Origin: Dromiciops gliroides
Taxonomy: Eukaryota; Chordata; Mammalia; Microbiotheria; Microbiotheriidae
Direction: 5' to 3'
Assembly: GCF_019393635.1 (NCBI RefSeq)
Contig: NC_057862.1
Span: forward strand, 680,312,314-680,376,313
Length of the DNA: 64,000 bases
Position 1 is the stretch's first letter. Each line of letters opens with the position of its first letter. Shown here in pieces: positions 22,439 through 33,020 of this stretch. Below the pieces are notes generated by a model. It was not told the DNA's origin, searched no databases, and worked only from the letters and a program-made list of their open reading frames with translations. The translations under genes were made by a program, and so were the position numbers.

Positions 22439-23249
22439 GATTCCATTTTGTCCTCACAACAAAAGCCAGTCAGTGCCTGGCTGGAGCTGCCGGTCATTCT
22501 TCAGACTGGATTTGGGCCGCTGGTTATGGGGACAGCTCCACTTGCCCTCTGGGATGTGAGAATTCTCTTGTTCACTGGGATTAGTTGTGAGGACAAAGGC
22601 AGGGTAAAGATAGCTGCTGCCTGGTGCCAGGCCTGATGCCCATTGACCGTGGCATCCTGACTATAACTCTGGCTGAGGCTGGTGAGCATGATGGGGAGCC
22701 AAGGGAAAAATAAAGGAGTCCCAGCCTCCACTCCTACCACATGCCCAGTCGATTGTTCAACGCGGCCCAGGGAGAATACTTTCTCCCAGAACTGCCCTGC
22801 AGCCCCAGGCAGTAGGACCAGATCCTCGGTCTCAGGGCTGCTTGTACTGAGTGCTAATGATAAGTCTCCCTGCCCTTGTTAAAATTCAGTCATAGGATGT
22901 GATGTCAGATCCTCCCTCGCCCCCACTCAGTCATGCACCCATACCCCACCCCCATCCTCATTCCCCTGGTCCTCAGTCTGTTTGTAGGAAGCACAATTCT
23001 TCCTGGGCCTGAGCTCTGTGGGCTCCCACTGAGCACTGCTGTCTGCTGAGCCCAGGTAAGGGATGCCACAAGCCTGGCAGACAAGCGTCGTCCAGTCATC
23101 TTGGCAGTCATTGCTTTTGCTGTTTTTTTCTTTTTTATCTTTTTAAGGATTGTTGATATCCTTTGCTTTAACACATGGGCATTTTGAATATTTTTCTCCC
23201 ACCACTCTCCTAATCCAGGAATCTTTCCTTATGTCAATATTTTAAAAAA
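22439..23249. other. Spacer without recognisable repeat
   Basis: Moderately GC-rich; frames on both strands lack recognisable homology. Nothing supportable. Confidence 0.4.
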
Positions 23250-23482
23250 AATGAAGAAGAAAGGAAGGAAGAAAAAGAAAGAAAAGAAGGAAGGAGGGAA
23301 GGAAAGAAGGAAGCAAGGAATGAAGGAAGGAAGGAGGGATGGAAGGAAGAAAAAGAAAGAAAGAAAAAAGAAGACTCAAAGGAAGAAAGAAACAAAGGAA
23401 AGAAGGAAGCAAAGAAAGAAGGAAAGAGGGAAGGAAGGAAGAAAGGAAGGAAAGATGAAAGGAAGGAAAGAAGGAAGAAAAC
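23250..23482. repeat. Purine-rich (GAAG/GGAA)n tract
   Basis: About 230 bases almost entirely A and G on the plus strand, degenerate GGAA/GAAG units. Lys/Glu/Arg-rich and Ser/Phe/Leu-rich frames are artefacts. Confidence 0.95.
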
Positions 23483-23589
23483 TTCACAGGCTCAATTGAC
23501 ACATTGACCATATCTGATAGCATCTGCACCATTCTACATCATGGTCCCCCACCTTCTCAGAAAAGGAGAGAAGACAGAGAACAATCATT

Positions 23590-24025
23590 GCTGCTGCTAG
23601 ACCAGCATTGTACCATAGACAGAGTAAAGGATTTGACAAAAAGATTTGGGTTCGAATCCCAACTCTGCTACTTATTACCTGTTTCATATTATCCAAGTCC
23701 CCTACCTCCCTTCCTCTCAGTTTCTTCTTCTGTAAAATGAGAAGGTTGAACTAGAATGAAGGGGCTCATAACTTGGGGTCCATGAGCTTACTTTTTATTT
23801 TTTTGCGGGACAATGAGGGTTAAGTGACTTGCCTAGGGTCACACAGCTAGTAAGTGTCAAGTTCCTGAGGTCAAATTTGAACTCAGGTCCTCCTGAATCC
23901 AGGGCCAGTGTTTTATCCACTGTACCACCTAGCTGCCCCTATGAGCTTACTTTTAGGAAATATTTTGGTAACTATTTCAATATAAGGAGTTTTCTTTGTA
24001 ATCCCAAATATTTTATTTTGCATTT
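23590..24025 (+). mobile_element. SINE relic and DNA-repeat copy split by an A-tailed SINE
   Basis: A tRNA-headed relic with CR1-like ending lies at 23600-23755. Then comes the second copy of the 15940-16400 family, beginning 'cataacttggggtccatgagc'. It is interrupted at 23796 by the A-tailed SINE and resumes at 23941, continuing to 24025. Confidence 0.6.
23796..23940 (-). mobile_element. A-tailed tRNA-derived SINE with perfect 14-bp target-site duplication
   Basis: Minus orientation, 'gcgggacaatgagggtt' tail variant. atgagcttactttt at 23782-23795 and 23941-23954 is identical. Inserted inside an older repeat. Confidence 0.94.
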
Positions 24026-24321
24026 CAAAGCCTTGTTCCGAGGAGGGATCTATACACTTCCCTACATAGATACCAAAGGGATCCAGGATGCAGAAATAGT
24101 AAGAACTAGGCGTGCTCCAGAAAGTCCCTGCCCACTCTAGACCTGTGATCTTGTGACCTGTGGTCCTGGCTCTGCCTCCTGACCTGTTCTAGGTCCAGAT
24201 TCTCTTTGTGTTTAGGTGCATTCTCCTGGGTCCTGGCCCATGTAGATCAGCTGCCTGGAATTTGGGCTCTGACAGCATCACCTAGTCATTCAGTACCTTG
24301 ATACTGTCTAGCCAGAATCTA

Positions 24322-24778
24322 GGCAGTCAGGTGGTGCACTGGGTAGAGCCCTGGGCTTGGCTAAAGAAGACCTGTTTCCAACATTTATTAGATGTGTGAT
24401 CCTGGGCAAGTCACTTAAAAAATCTGTTTACTTAGTTTTCCTCAATTGTAGAATGGAGACGCTAGTAGCACCTACTTCCCAGGGTTGTTGTGAGGATCAA
24501 ATAAGATCATATTTGTAAAACTCCTGGCACTTTATAAGTGCCTGTTCCTTTCCTTGGCAGCCGGGGGGAGCAGAGAATAGAATGCCAAAGCAGGAATCAG
24601 GAAGATCTGCTTTCAAATTTGACCTCAGACACTTACTAGCTGTGTCACTTAACTCTGTTTGCCTCAGTTTCCTCATCTGTAAAATGAGCTGGAGGAGGAA
24701 ATGGCAAAACACTTCAATATCTTTGCCGAACAAACCACACATGGGGTCACAAAGAGTTGGACACAACTGAACAATAAC
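24322..24778 (+). mobile_element. MIR-tailed and RTE-tailed SINEs in series
   Basis: 24322-24555 has a tRNA-like head and a MIR-type 3' part ('gttgttgtgaggatcaaataag'). 24576-24778 has the same head type but ends in 'gagttggacacaactgaac', the RTE-type tail. Both in plus orientation. Confidence 0.75.
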
Positions 24779-25026
24779 AATTCCATTCCTTACCCAATGC
24801 TTCTGTCTGGCACGCAAGAACTTAATACAGGCCTTTTGGTGGACTGATTGAGTCTGTCCTTTTGTTCTTTACTGGGGCTGCTGGTTTTTAGTTTTCCAAG
24901 GTAGGCCTCTTCATTATTACTCCCCCCAACTCCAGGTTCCAGATCCAGCCTGCTGGTCAGACCCTGGTCTTCCTGTTTATTCCTACTTCCTTCCAGTTTC
25001 TGACTCTGAACCTGGACAACAGTAAC

Positions 25027-25176
25027 GTTTTTTTTGGGGGGGCGGGCAGGGCAATGAGGGTTAAATGACTTGCCCAGGGTCACACAACTAGTGTCAAGTG
25101 TCTGAGGCTGGATTTGAACTCAGGTCCTCCTGATTCCAGGGCTGGTGCTTTATCCACTGCACCACCTAACTGCTCT
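25027..25176 (-). mobile_element. A-tailed tRNA-derived SINE ('attgcccc' variant)
   Basis: Minus orientation. Target-site duplication caacagtaac at 25017-25026 and 25177-25186. The tail boundary contains an unusual G-rich stretch (ggggggcgggcagggc). Confidence 0.93.
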
Positions 25177-25361
25177 CAACAGTAACTTTTATGTATTATT
25201 TATTGTTACTAATGTTTTCTATTTATTCATTAATAAAAAGTTCATAGGACAATTCCTTTATCCCAACCCAAGTACTCATATGAGATTGGCAGACACGATT
25301 TGTTGGCATGATTTAGGCATTTTAAACCAGCAATTAACATTGAATATATCAGATGACCTGG

Positions 25362-25617
25362 GGGAAACTAGGTGGTGCAGTGGACAGAGTGCTGGGCCTA
25401 GAGTCAGGAACACTATCTTTGTTGAGTTCAAATCTGGCCCCAGACACTTAGTAGCTGTGTGACCCTGGGCAAGTCACTTAACCCATTTGCCTCAGTTTCC
25501 TTGTCTGTAAAATGAGCTGGAGGAGGAAATGGCAACCCCCTCCAGTATCTCTGCCAAGAAAACCCCATTTGGGGTTATAAAGGATCAGCCATGTCTGAAA
25601 AATGACTTAATAACAAC
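25362..25617 (+). mobile_element. RTE-tailed tRNA SINE
   Basis: Head 'ctaggtggtgcagtggacag', then 'tgtgaccctgggcaagtcac', 'atgagctggaggaggaaatgg' and an altered tail ('catgtctgaaaaatgactt'). Confidence 0.8.
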
Positions 25618-25759
25618 TTTTTGACTCCAGGCCCGCTGCTCTACTCATGGCATTACTTAGCTGCCTTAGCTGTGCCAAACCACAAAAAGGTACAACTCTT
25701 AGAAAAGCCATGGCATGGACACATTTGATGAGTTAACAAGCAGAAGATAGAGAGGACGT

Positions 25760-25905
25760 CATTCTTCTGACACCACTCCCATCCTTCTAGGCACCCAGTT
25801 TCACAACCTTGGCATCAGCTTGGACTCTCCCTTTGTCCCCATCCTTTTTAGGGGATTGGCTCCAGCTCTCTGGTTTATCTCTTGACTGACTCACTCCTCC
25901 ACTGA
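25760..25905 (+). mobile_element. LINE-2 ORF2 fragment
   Basis: 'tttcacaaccttggcatcag' with 'cttggactctccctttg' matches the L2 segment encoding 'NLGVILDSS' in sense orientation. Short and degenerate. Confidence 0.55.
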
Positions 25906-26005
25906 CTTGCTGTTTTGATACATAGCCCAAGAGGTAGGACTTGACCTTCTCAACCAATTGGAAGATATGTCTTAGGTGACAACATCTGTCTTTTATCTAA
26001 TGGCC

Positions 26006-26576
26006 CTGTGAGAAAATAATGATTCATAATGGGTTTCTAGGAGAAAGCCAGACATGAGTTTTTGCTACTCTCTCCCCCTCAGACCAGAAACCTGCCTGGA
26101 CACCTTAACAAAAGGAATGCAGATTGATTCTTTTGATTAGCCAGGGGAAGAAGCACACCTAGATGGTTGGAATTTGCTCTCTAGACCACCCCCCAAGTCA
26201 TGTCAATCAATGGAGCTGAATGCTGCTGACCAATGAGCTTAGATCAATGTGTGGTGACCCGCCTGGACCAAAAAGAGGATAAAATCCCTGGGCACCTGAG
26301 GTGCTTGCTCTCTTCTTCCCTGTGCTCTCCTTTACTCTCCACGTGCTCTTTCCTCACTCTCTTGGCTCAATACGCTGGGTATGTAATTGTTTAGGCCTGT
26401 AAACCTGTGACTAGTGGGGAAGCCAGGGAGACATGCTGTCATTACTTTAATAATACGGGATATTAATTAATAATAAATGCTTACTGCCCAAACTGGTGTA
26501 ATAGCCATAAATTTATAAGTAGCAATATTTTAGAAAACCCAGCCTGGCCCCCCAATAATTTAGCTAAAAACAGTTG
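26006..26576 (+). mobile_element. Candidate solo LTR of an endogenous retrovirus-like element
   Basis: Architecture of an LTR in plus orientation: CCAAT at 26230-26234, TATA-like GATAAAA at 26278-26284, a C/T-rich R-like segment (26305-26365) and AATAAA at 26472-26477, all in the right order and spacing. Possible ends are TGT at 26006 and ACA at 26574-26576. No coding region follows and no clean target-site duplication was found, so the ends are uncertain. Confidence 0.55.
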
Positions 26577-26837
26577 GTGACCAATAACTTAAATATCACA
26601 GCCCAAAGTCCTAATGTCCTTTCCATTGAGTAAGAGCTCATACACTTGCTGACCTCAGGACAGTCCAAGTCTGTGTCTGGCTAATCATTGGCTTCCTGGT
26701 CACCACCCCCACCATGGACTTCTCATGCCTCAGGTACTATTTGTTACTCCTGGTCACAGGCACCATTTTTTCAGATTTTCCACAGATAGAAGGTCTCACT
26801 TCCTTGCTCTGCTGTAGGTACCCGTTCTCTGTGCAGA

Positions 26838-27062
26838 GTATGCTAGGTGGTAGAGTAGATAAAGCATTGGACTTAGAGTTAGGAAAACCTGAGTTTGAAT
26901 CCTGCTATATGACCTTGGGTAAGTCACTCTCAGCTTCAGTTGCCTCATCTGAAAAATGGGGATAATAATGGCACCTCCATACCAGGGTTATTGTCATGAT
27001 CAATGAGATAATACATATAAAGTACTTTGTTAACCTTAGTGCAAGTATAATTTCTAGCTATT
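26838..27062 (+). mobile_element. tRNA-headed SINE with MIR-type 3' part
   Basis: 'gtatgctaggtggtagagtag' head, then 'tgaccttgggtaagtcact', 'tctgaaaaatggggataataatgg' and 'gataatacatataaagtac'. Confidence 0.7.
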
Positions 27063-27063
27063 A

Positions 27064-27310
27064 TTTCTGGCCACATGAAAAAATGCTCTGAATAATAAAT
27101 TGTTAGAGAAAAGCAAACCTCCATCTCCTACCTATCAGATTGCCAAAGATGACCAATGTTGGAGGTCCATTATTGTATGGCTGGTGGGTTTATGAATCGG
27201 CCCATCCCTCTTGGAAAACAACTTGGAACTATGCCTCAAAGTCATTCAATGCTCTACCCTATCACTCAGGGTTAGATTTATGAAGCCTATACTTCAAAGA
27301 TGGTATAGAA
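27064..27310 (+). mobile_element. LINE-1 ORF2 3'-part fragment
   Basis: 'cacatgaaaaaatgctctga', 'tatcagattgccaaagatgac' and 'caacttggaactatgcc' match, in order, the end of L1 ORF2 in sense orientation. The segment stops where the larger L1 at 58396-59213 begins in element coordinates. Degenerate; several frameshifts. Confidence 0.7.
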
Positions 27311-27314
27311 AGAG

Positions 27315-27510
27315 TTATTGTTCAGTCTTTTCAGTCTTGCTTTTTCCTTCTCCAGTTCATCTTACAGATGAGAAAACAGAGGCAAACAGGACTATGTGAC
27401 TTGCCTAGGGTCACACATCTCATAAGTGTCTGAGGCCAGATTTGAACTCAAGATGAATCATCCTGACTCCAGGTCCAGCGCTCTGTGCACTATGGCGCCA
27501 CCTAGCTGCC
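27315..27510 (-). mobile_element. RTE-tailed tRNA SINE
   Basis: 'tattgttcagtcttttcagtc' (tail complement), 'ccttctccagttcatcttacag', then 'gcgccacctagctgcc' (head complement). Internal part between tail and body is deleted. Confidence 0.8.
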
Positions 27511-27529
27511 AAGAGTCCAAGAACCTGAG

Positions 27530-28010
27530 CCCTTCCTACCTGTGTAGGAATTTCTCTAAGCCACAGTAAAGCCACATATTGGTAAGGTGTGAGAGTAGGA
27601 CTAGATAATACCCAGAGGCTTTCCCATGTCTAAATCTATGATTACCCTAAAACATCTTCAACAAGTTGTCATCCAGTCTCTATTTGAAGGCCTGCCCTAA
27701 TGAGAAACTACCTCTGGAGGCAGCCTATGTTATTTTTGGATAGCTCTCATTTTTAGAGAATCTTTTTTTCTAAAATCAGGCCTAAATCTTCTTCCCTTTT
27801 ACTTAGAGACATTATGCTTAGTCAGTATGCTCAGTGGGGACACTGAGAACAAAGGTAATCCCTCTTATGTATGACTTGAAGACTGCTATAATGTCCCTTT
27901 TAAGTCTTTTTTTCTTCAAGCTAAAAATTTCCATTTCCTTCAACCAATCTTCATATGACAAGATTTGAATTATTTTATATCATTCCTGTTGACTGTCTTT
28001 GGACATTGGA
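27530..28010 (-). mobile_element. CR1/L3 LINE 3'-region relic
   Basis: 'atccagtctctatttgaagg', 'tagagaatctttttttctaaaatcaggc' type sequence, 'tgaagactgctataatgtccc' and 'caaccaatcttcatatgacaag' follow, in order, the antisense of the CR1-clade 3' region. Confidence 0.75.
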
Positions 28011-28301
28011 TCTAAAGCTGAAAGGCTCCTTAGAGACCATTCAGTGCAAATGCCTCATCTAAAATGACAGAGAAGGATTGATCAGGACACCCCTGTACAA
28101 TTAATTTCTTCCTAACCCAGTTGCTGAAGTAACAGAAAGGGGAAGGTAAGAGTATTAAAATCTAAAAAGTTGCTTAAAGAAGGACTTCATACTTTGTTAT
28201 CCCTTTAGGAAGAATGAAGAAGTTCCTACAATCAGATTTCATGGAATTAGAGGGAAGTATGCCAATGGCTAACAAAGATTGATCACACATCCCTCCTAGC
28301 T

Positions 28302-28380
28302 CTTTTTTTTTTTTTGTGGTGAGGCAATTGGGGTTAAGTGACTTGCCCAGGGTCACACAGCCAGTAAGTGTTAAGTGTCT
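28302..28380 (-). mobile_element. A-tailed SINE truncated at its head side
   Basis: T-run at 28305-28315, 'gtgaggcaattggggttaag', and an abrupt end after 'aagtgttaagtgtct'; the tRNA-like half is missing. Unrelated sequence starts at 28381. Confidence 0.85.
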
Positions 28381-28900
28381 GTCATATCTGGAAGTCAGGT
28401 GAGGGAACTCTGAGGAGGTTGACCCCTGGCAGCAGAGAAAAGAGCCTATGGAAGATATACCGAGTTCTTGAGAGGGAATCTCACTTTTCTTAGGGGAAAA
28501 GGGGATTAGCTCTCCTCTGTCCTTCCTGGCATGAAAACTTGTGGCAAAGCTATTAGGAGATGCTGCACCCAGCAGTAATCAGGGTAAAAAAGAGAGTTGT
28601 TTGAGACAATTCCAAGGAAAATGATTTCTGGCAGCAGAGAAAAGAGCCAGCTATGGATTTAAGAAAGTTTTCTCTGGAAATTAAGTCAAGCAACCAAGAG
28701 GAGTAGGGCCAGAGAAACTATCTAAATTACCTCTCTGAAGAGAGATGTTACACACTAGGGAAAGCAAGTGAGGACACAATGATAAGCAAGAGGACATTGG
28801 GGTCCCTAATGCCAGAGGTGTGAATTGCTTTGGTCACATACATTCCTTAAATGTGTCTGTCTATTGATGCCGTGACAGACTATAATCAGGTTTATTGGAC
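28381..28900. other. Unclassified segment with internal duplication
   Basis: ggcagcagagaaaagagcc occurs at 28428-28446 and again at 28630-28648, with weaker similarity around both. The segment abuts a truncated SINE. It could be part of a retroviral-type LTR or another unnamed repeat. No ORF. Confidence 0.4.
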
Positions 28901-28975
28901 ACATATTTTGTAATTAATATTCTTCCTGAGCCGTTTTAGTAAATGCCCCTGTTTTGAGTTCATAGTGTCTATATA

Positions 28976-29142
28976 GGGGCAGCTAAATGGCGCAGTGGAT
29001 AGGGCATTGGCCCTGGATTCAGGAGTACCTGAGTTCAAATCCTGCTTCAGACACTTAACACTTACTAGCTGTGTGACCCTGGGCAAGTCACTTAACCCCA
29101 ATTGCCTCACCAAAAACAAAACAAAAAAAACAAAAACAAAAA
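28976..29142 (+). mobile_element. A-tailed tRNA-derived SINE with perfect 15-bp target-site duplication
   Basis: 'ggggcagctaaatggcgcag' head to 'caattgcctcacc' and a (CAAAA)n-type tail. catagtgtctatata at 28961-28975 and 29143-29157 is identical. Confidence 0.96.
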
Positions 29143-29261
29143 CATAGTGTCTATATAACACAAAGTCTTTCCTGAATTCCACATCTGGTACTGGTCTTCT
29201 CATTAACTGCATTGTATTTCCCTGTCAGGAATTTATTTTTAGAGTCACTCACTATATCTGC

Positions 29262-29425
29262 ACATAAATGTATATGTAGCTCTTTATTTATATACCTCTC
29301 TATATAGATCTCTGTGTATATGTGTATACATATACATGCATATATAGAACTCTACGTATATGTATACATACACATATATGTATATATGTGTGTATATACA
29401 CACACACACATATATAATCTATACA
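29262..29425. repeat. AT-rich (TATACA/CACATA)n tract
   Basis: Imperfect TATATG, TATACA and CACACA units. An L2 3'-tail relic in plus orientation follows at about 29490-29565 ('ctcagtgcctaggacagtgcc'). Confidence 0.88.
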
Positions 29426-29759
29426 TATGCTTTCTCCTGGGAGAAAGAAAGTTCCTTAAAAGTATAGATTGTTTCATTTTTTAAAACTTTCTTATCTCAG
29501 TGCCTAGGACAGTGCCTGACACACTGCTTAATGAATGATTGTTGTTGGATTGATTGATATTAAAGGGAAGGTATTCCTGAACTTTGGTTTTATGAATTTG
29601 GATCTAAATTAAACTTTGAACCTGGGGTATTGGTCACCTTGTGGGGATTTAACATGCAACTTGTGAATTCTGAGTTTGGAGTTGCTCCCATCCTATTGAT
29701 GAGGACACTGAGGCCCAGGGAAGGTAAGTGATGTGTCCAAGGTCACACAGGTTATCAAG

Positions 29760-30365
29760 GTCCTTCCTAAAATGTGGTTGCCAGAATAGAGGATGATATT
29801 CCTGATAGAGTGTGACTGTAGCTGAGTGTGGGACTTTGAGTGCAGCCTAAGATGGTGGCATTATTTGCTGTCGTATCTCACTATCGATACAGATTGTGCA
29901 TGCTTACAACACCATTAAAAATGAGCAATAGCCTCATTATGTTGAACTGACATAGTCTTCGTATAGCTGATTTTTTAAACCCAATTATAATATCTCATAT
30001 TTGTCCCTGTTTTCTTTTATCTGAATGGATTTAACCCAGTATTCTAGCCTGTTGAGCACTTTTGGGGCCCTGACTCTGTCACCCAACATTCCAGCCGTTC
30101 TCTGTATATCATCCATAAAGCTTTGCCTTCTTTGGATTCTTCCAAGTCATGGGAAAAAAACATTGAAGAACATACAGATAAGGAGAGACCTTTGGGCTCT
30201 AGACTAGAGACTTCTCTCCAAGGCAGCACTAATAGATAGATTAATGACTATTCTTTGGGCCCAATCATTCGGGCAGATGGGGATCCACACCACTCTGCTA
30301 TTGCCTAGTGCTCATCTCTTCATATTTTTCTTTATATGAGAAACTTGTCAAAAGTACCCAATGCT
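29760..30365 (-). mobile_element. CR1/L3 LINE 3'-region relic
   Basis: 'aaaatgtggttgccagaata' at the left, 'taatatctcatatttgtccctg' in the middle and 'attaatgactattctttgggcc' with 'gagaaacttgtcaaaagtac' at the right. This is the antisense order of a CR1-clade 3' region. A MIR core precedes it (29690-29760). Confidence 0.7.
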
Positions 30366-31135
30366 TCATGCTTAGGCACCCAAACTTTCCAGCCATGTTT
30401 GTTGATGGAGAAATTTCCCAGCTATATTTTACTTCCCTGCCTTATAAGAGTGAGTGCTCTAAACTGAATTTAACCTGTTCTTGATGATTCAGGGTCACCA
30501 TTAGGGGCCTCAGTTATATCACATGCTCTCAGGGCCCAATTTGTGGGCATATAAGGATAGTAGGTAAGAGGAAGAAGGGACTATTGAGCAGAAGGGATGT
30601 CAGGGGTGTTGGTTTCCTCTTTCCTTCCCCAAAGGGATGGAGATGAGACCAAGAGAAGTCAATTGTCACAAGGAGAAAGCCCAACAGCACATACACTCCT
30701 CAGGGCCAGAGGCTGCCTTGCTTTTGTAGTCACCTCCCCAGAGTTTTGAACATAACGGGCATTTTAAATGCTCGATGATTGATGAAAAAGATGGTAGAAA
30801 GCGTGGAATCCAACAAACACTGGGTCCTTTTGCCAAGAAAGACATGTCAACCAAGAGCAACACAGGTCAGGAATACACAGTCATTTGTAAATCTCTCTGA
30901 GTGTGTGGGCAGAGGGTGGGAGCTTATGAGCATCGCTAGTTTATCAAACAGCCAAGAGCAATGGAGGAGAAAAGGAGACTTGACCAAAGTCTGGCAGAAG
31001 ACCCAGTGAAGAGAAATGATCCTCAAGGCATTTACTGGAAAAACTGGAGGTTGTTGGATGTTTCAGGGTGAGGAGATCCGAGGTGCTGAGGGAAATTCCA
31101 GGATAAGACACCATGGGTGTAAATCTAGCAGTCAG
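30366..31135. other. Spacer without recognisable repeat
   Basis: No repeat or gene that I can support; frames up to about 76 codons have no recognisable homology. Confidence 0.4.
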
Positions 31136-31139
31136 CAAC

Positions 31140-31390
31140 AAGGCCTGGGGAGGTGGTTTAATTTGGTTGCAAGTTCGATGGATTTGGACCCAGGAAGACT
31201 TAGGTTCAAATCCCACCTCAGAAACATATTGTGGGACCATGGAAAAATAATTTAACCCTCTTAGCCACAGTTTTTGTAGCCATTAAATGTAACAGTGTCT
31301 GCAGTACCTCAGAGAGTAGTTACAAAGTCCAAATCAGATAATCTAAGAGAAAGTGCAGTGTAAATCTTAAAGTGTTATCAATATGGCAGC
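31140..31390 (+). mobile_element. tRNA-headed SINE / MIR relic
   Basis: 'ggaagacttaggttcaaatccc', 'aatttaaccctcttagccac' and 'agaaagtgcagtgtaaatct' match a tRNA-derived head followed by a MIR-type 3' part. Highly diverged. Confidence 0.55.
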
Positions 31391-31799
31391 TATTACAATG
31401 ATCAGATTACAAAATCCTCATGTGCTTATACTGACATTGATTATATAAATACTCTAAACCTAGTAGAGCCAAGGTCCACTTTAAAAGCTCTTCTCTAACA
31501 AGGTATCCCCTAGTCATGTATGAAGGTCACAGAAGATTCTCTGATAGATGTACCAATCAAGGGAACTTTTTCTATGATTTTCATTTACCAATAGCATCTC
31601 TATCATTTTACAAAAGAGGAAACCGAGGCACATAAAGGCTAAGTGGTCTTCCTTTCTCTAGGCTTTGTACATGACCCTCCATGTCCAGACTCCATGAATA
31701 ATTACTGTTTTTTTTAACCATGCCTAGAATACCTTCTCTCCTCATCTCTGTCTCAGTTTCCTCAATTTCCTTCAGGTTCTAGCTAAAATCCTACCATCT

Positions 31800-31949
31800 A
31801 GGGGGCAGCTAGGTGGCGCAGTGTATAAAGCACTGGCCCTGGGTCCAGGAGGACCCAAGTTCAAATCTGGCCTCAGACACTTGACATTTATTAGCTGTGT
31901 GACCCTGGGCAAGTCACTTAGCCCTAATGGCTCTCCCCCCCAATAAAAT
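31800..31949 (+). mobile_element. A-tailed tRNA-derived SINE
   Basis: 'gggggcagctaggtggcgcag' head without the first base, 'tgtgaccctgggcaagtcac', altered tail 'ctaatggctctcccccc' then AATAAAA. Target-site duplication aaaatcctac(c/t)atct at 31785-31799 and 31950-31964. Confidence 0.93.
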
Positions 31950-32040
31950 AAAATCCTACTATCTGCAAGAAGCCTTTCCTGTTCCCTATAAAACCTAGTG
32001 CCTTCTCTCTGAAATTAGCTCTAATTTGTCCTGTCTATAT

Positions 32041-32215
32041 CTTTTTTCTAAGTGTTTATTTATTTAGAATTTTTCCCCACCTTACATGTAAAAACAAATT
32101 GTAACATTGATTTTTAAAACTTTGTGTTTCAAATTCTTATCCTTCCTCCTTATTCCCCTCTTAAGAACTCAAGCAATTCAATAAAAGTCATACATGTGCA
32201 GTCATGCAAAACATT
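32041..32215 (-). mobile_element. LINE-1 3' UTR fragment
   Basis: 'cttacatgtaaaaacaaattgtaacattg' type sequence, 'gtttcaaattcttatccttcc' and 'catacatgtgcagtcatgcaaaaca' resemble the antisense of the marsupial L1 3' UTR. The 58396-59213 copy shares the 'ttacatgta' and 'ttccaatttttctccctccc' layout. An L2 tail fragment follows (32262-32375). Confidence 0.6.
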
Positions 32216-32475
32216 ATTCTGTCTATATCTTGCTTATACATGGTTGCTTGTATGTTGTCTGCCTTCATTAGACTGTGGGCTCCTTGAGAACTTCCCCCCT
32301 CCTTTGTATTTCTAGATACTTATCTCAGTACCTGGTATGTAGTGGGAGCTTAATAAGTAATAAATACTTCTTGACTTGACTTGGCTTAATAGGGATTAGC
32401 AAAGCCAGGATTTGAGTGAAGATTCTTTGACTCCAAGAAGAGTAGAGTTCGTATTTGGAGTAATTCTTGAAATTG

Positions 32476-32505
<30 letters not shown>
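32476..32505. repeat. Short (GT)n microsatellite
   Basis: About 30 bases of pure GT. Confidence 0.95.
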
Positions 32506-32507
<2 letters not shown>

Positions 32508-33020
32508 CACACATTCAGGAATATGGTTGACACCATCTAATTTCTATCTTAATTAGATCTTTACTGCTTCAATGAATTTCTTTGAATGAATCTTATTGTG
32601 GGGAGCAACAAAAAAACCTTGGCTGTAACTTAACTTCAGAAAGTTTCTTATATCCAGACTTGGTTGGCACAAATGAGACAAGCTGAATACTTTATCTCTG
32701 AATCCAAGAAAAGTAATTTCTCTTTAAATCTCCATAGACAAGACTTGAGTCCGTGTGGGTTCACAGAGAGAGAGAGAAGGAGGTCTATTGGCTACACAAA
32801 GTTGAGGATAGGAATGACCCAGAGAGAATGAGCAATAGAAGATTCTTCAAGTGTGCAGAATGGACCTGAAAGAAGAATGGGGGGAGGTGGCATGAGTATT
32901 AATCAATTCATCACCAAGTATTTATCAAGCACCTACTGTATGCCAGGTGCTATGCTAGGATACAAAGAGCATGGAAGAAACCATCCCTGCATTCTAGAGG
33001 TGAGCTGAGAAGTCTTGTTG
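32506..33020. other. Spacer with an L2 3'-end relic
   Basis: L2 3'-end words in minus orientation at 32905-33005 ('caagcacctactgtatgccaggtgc'). The rest is unclassified. Confidence 0.5.
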
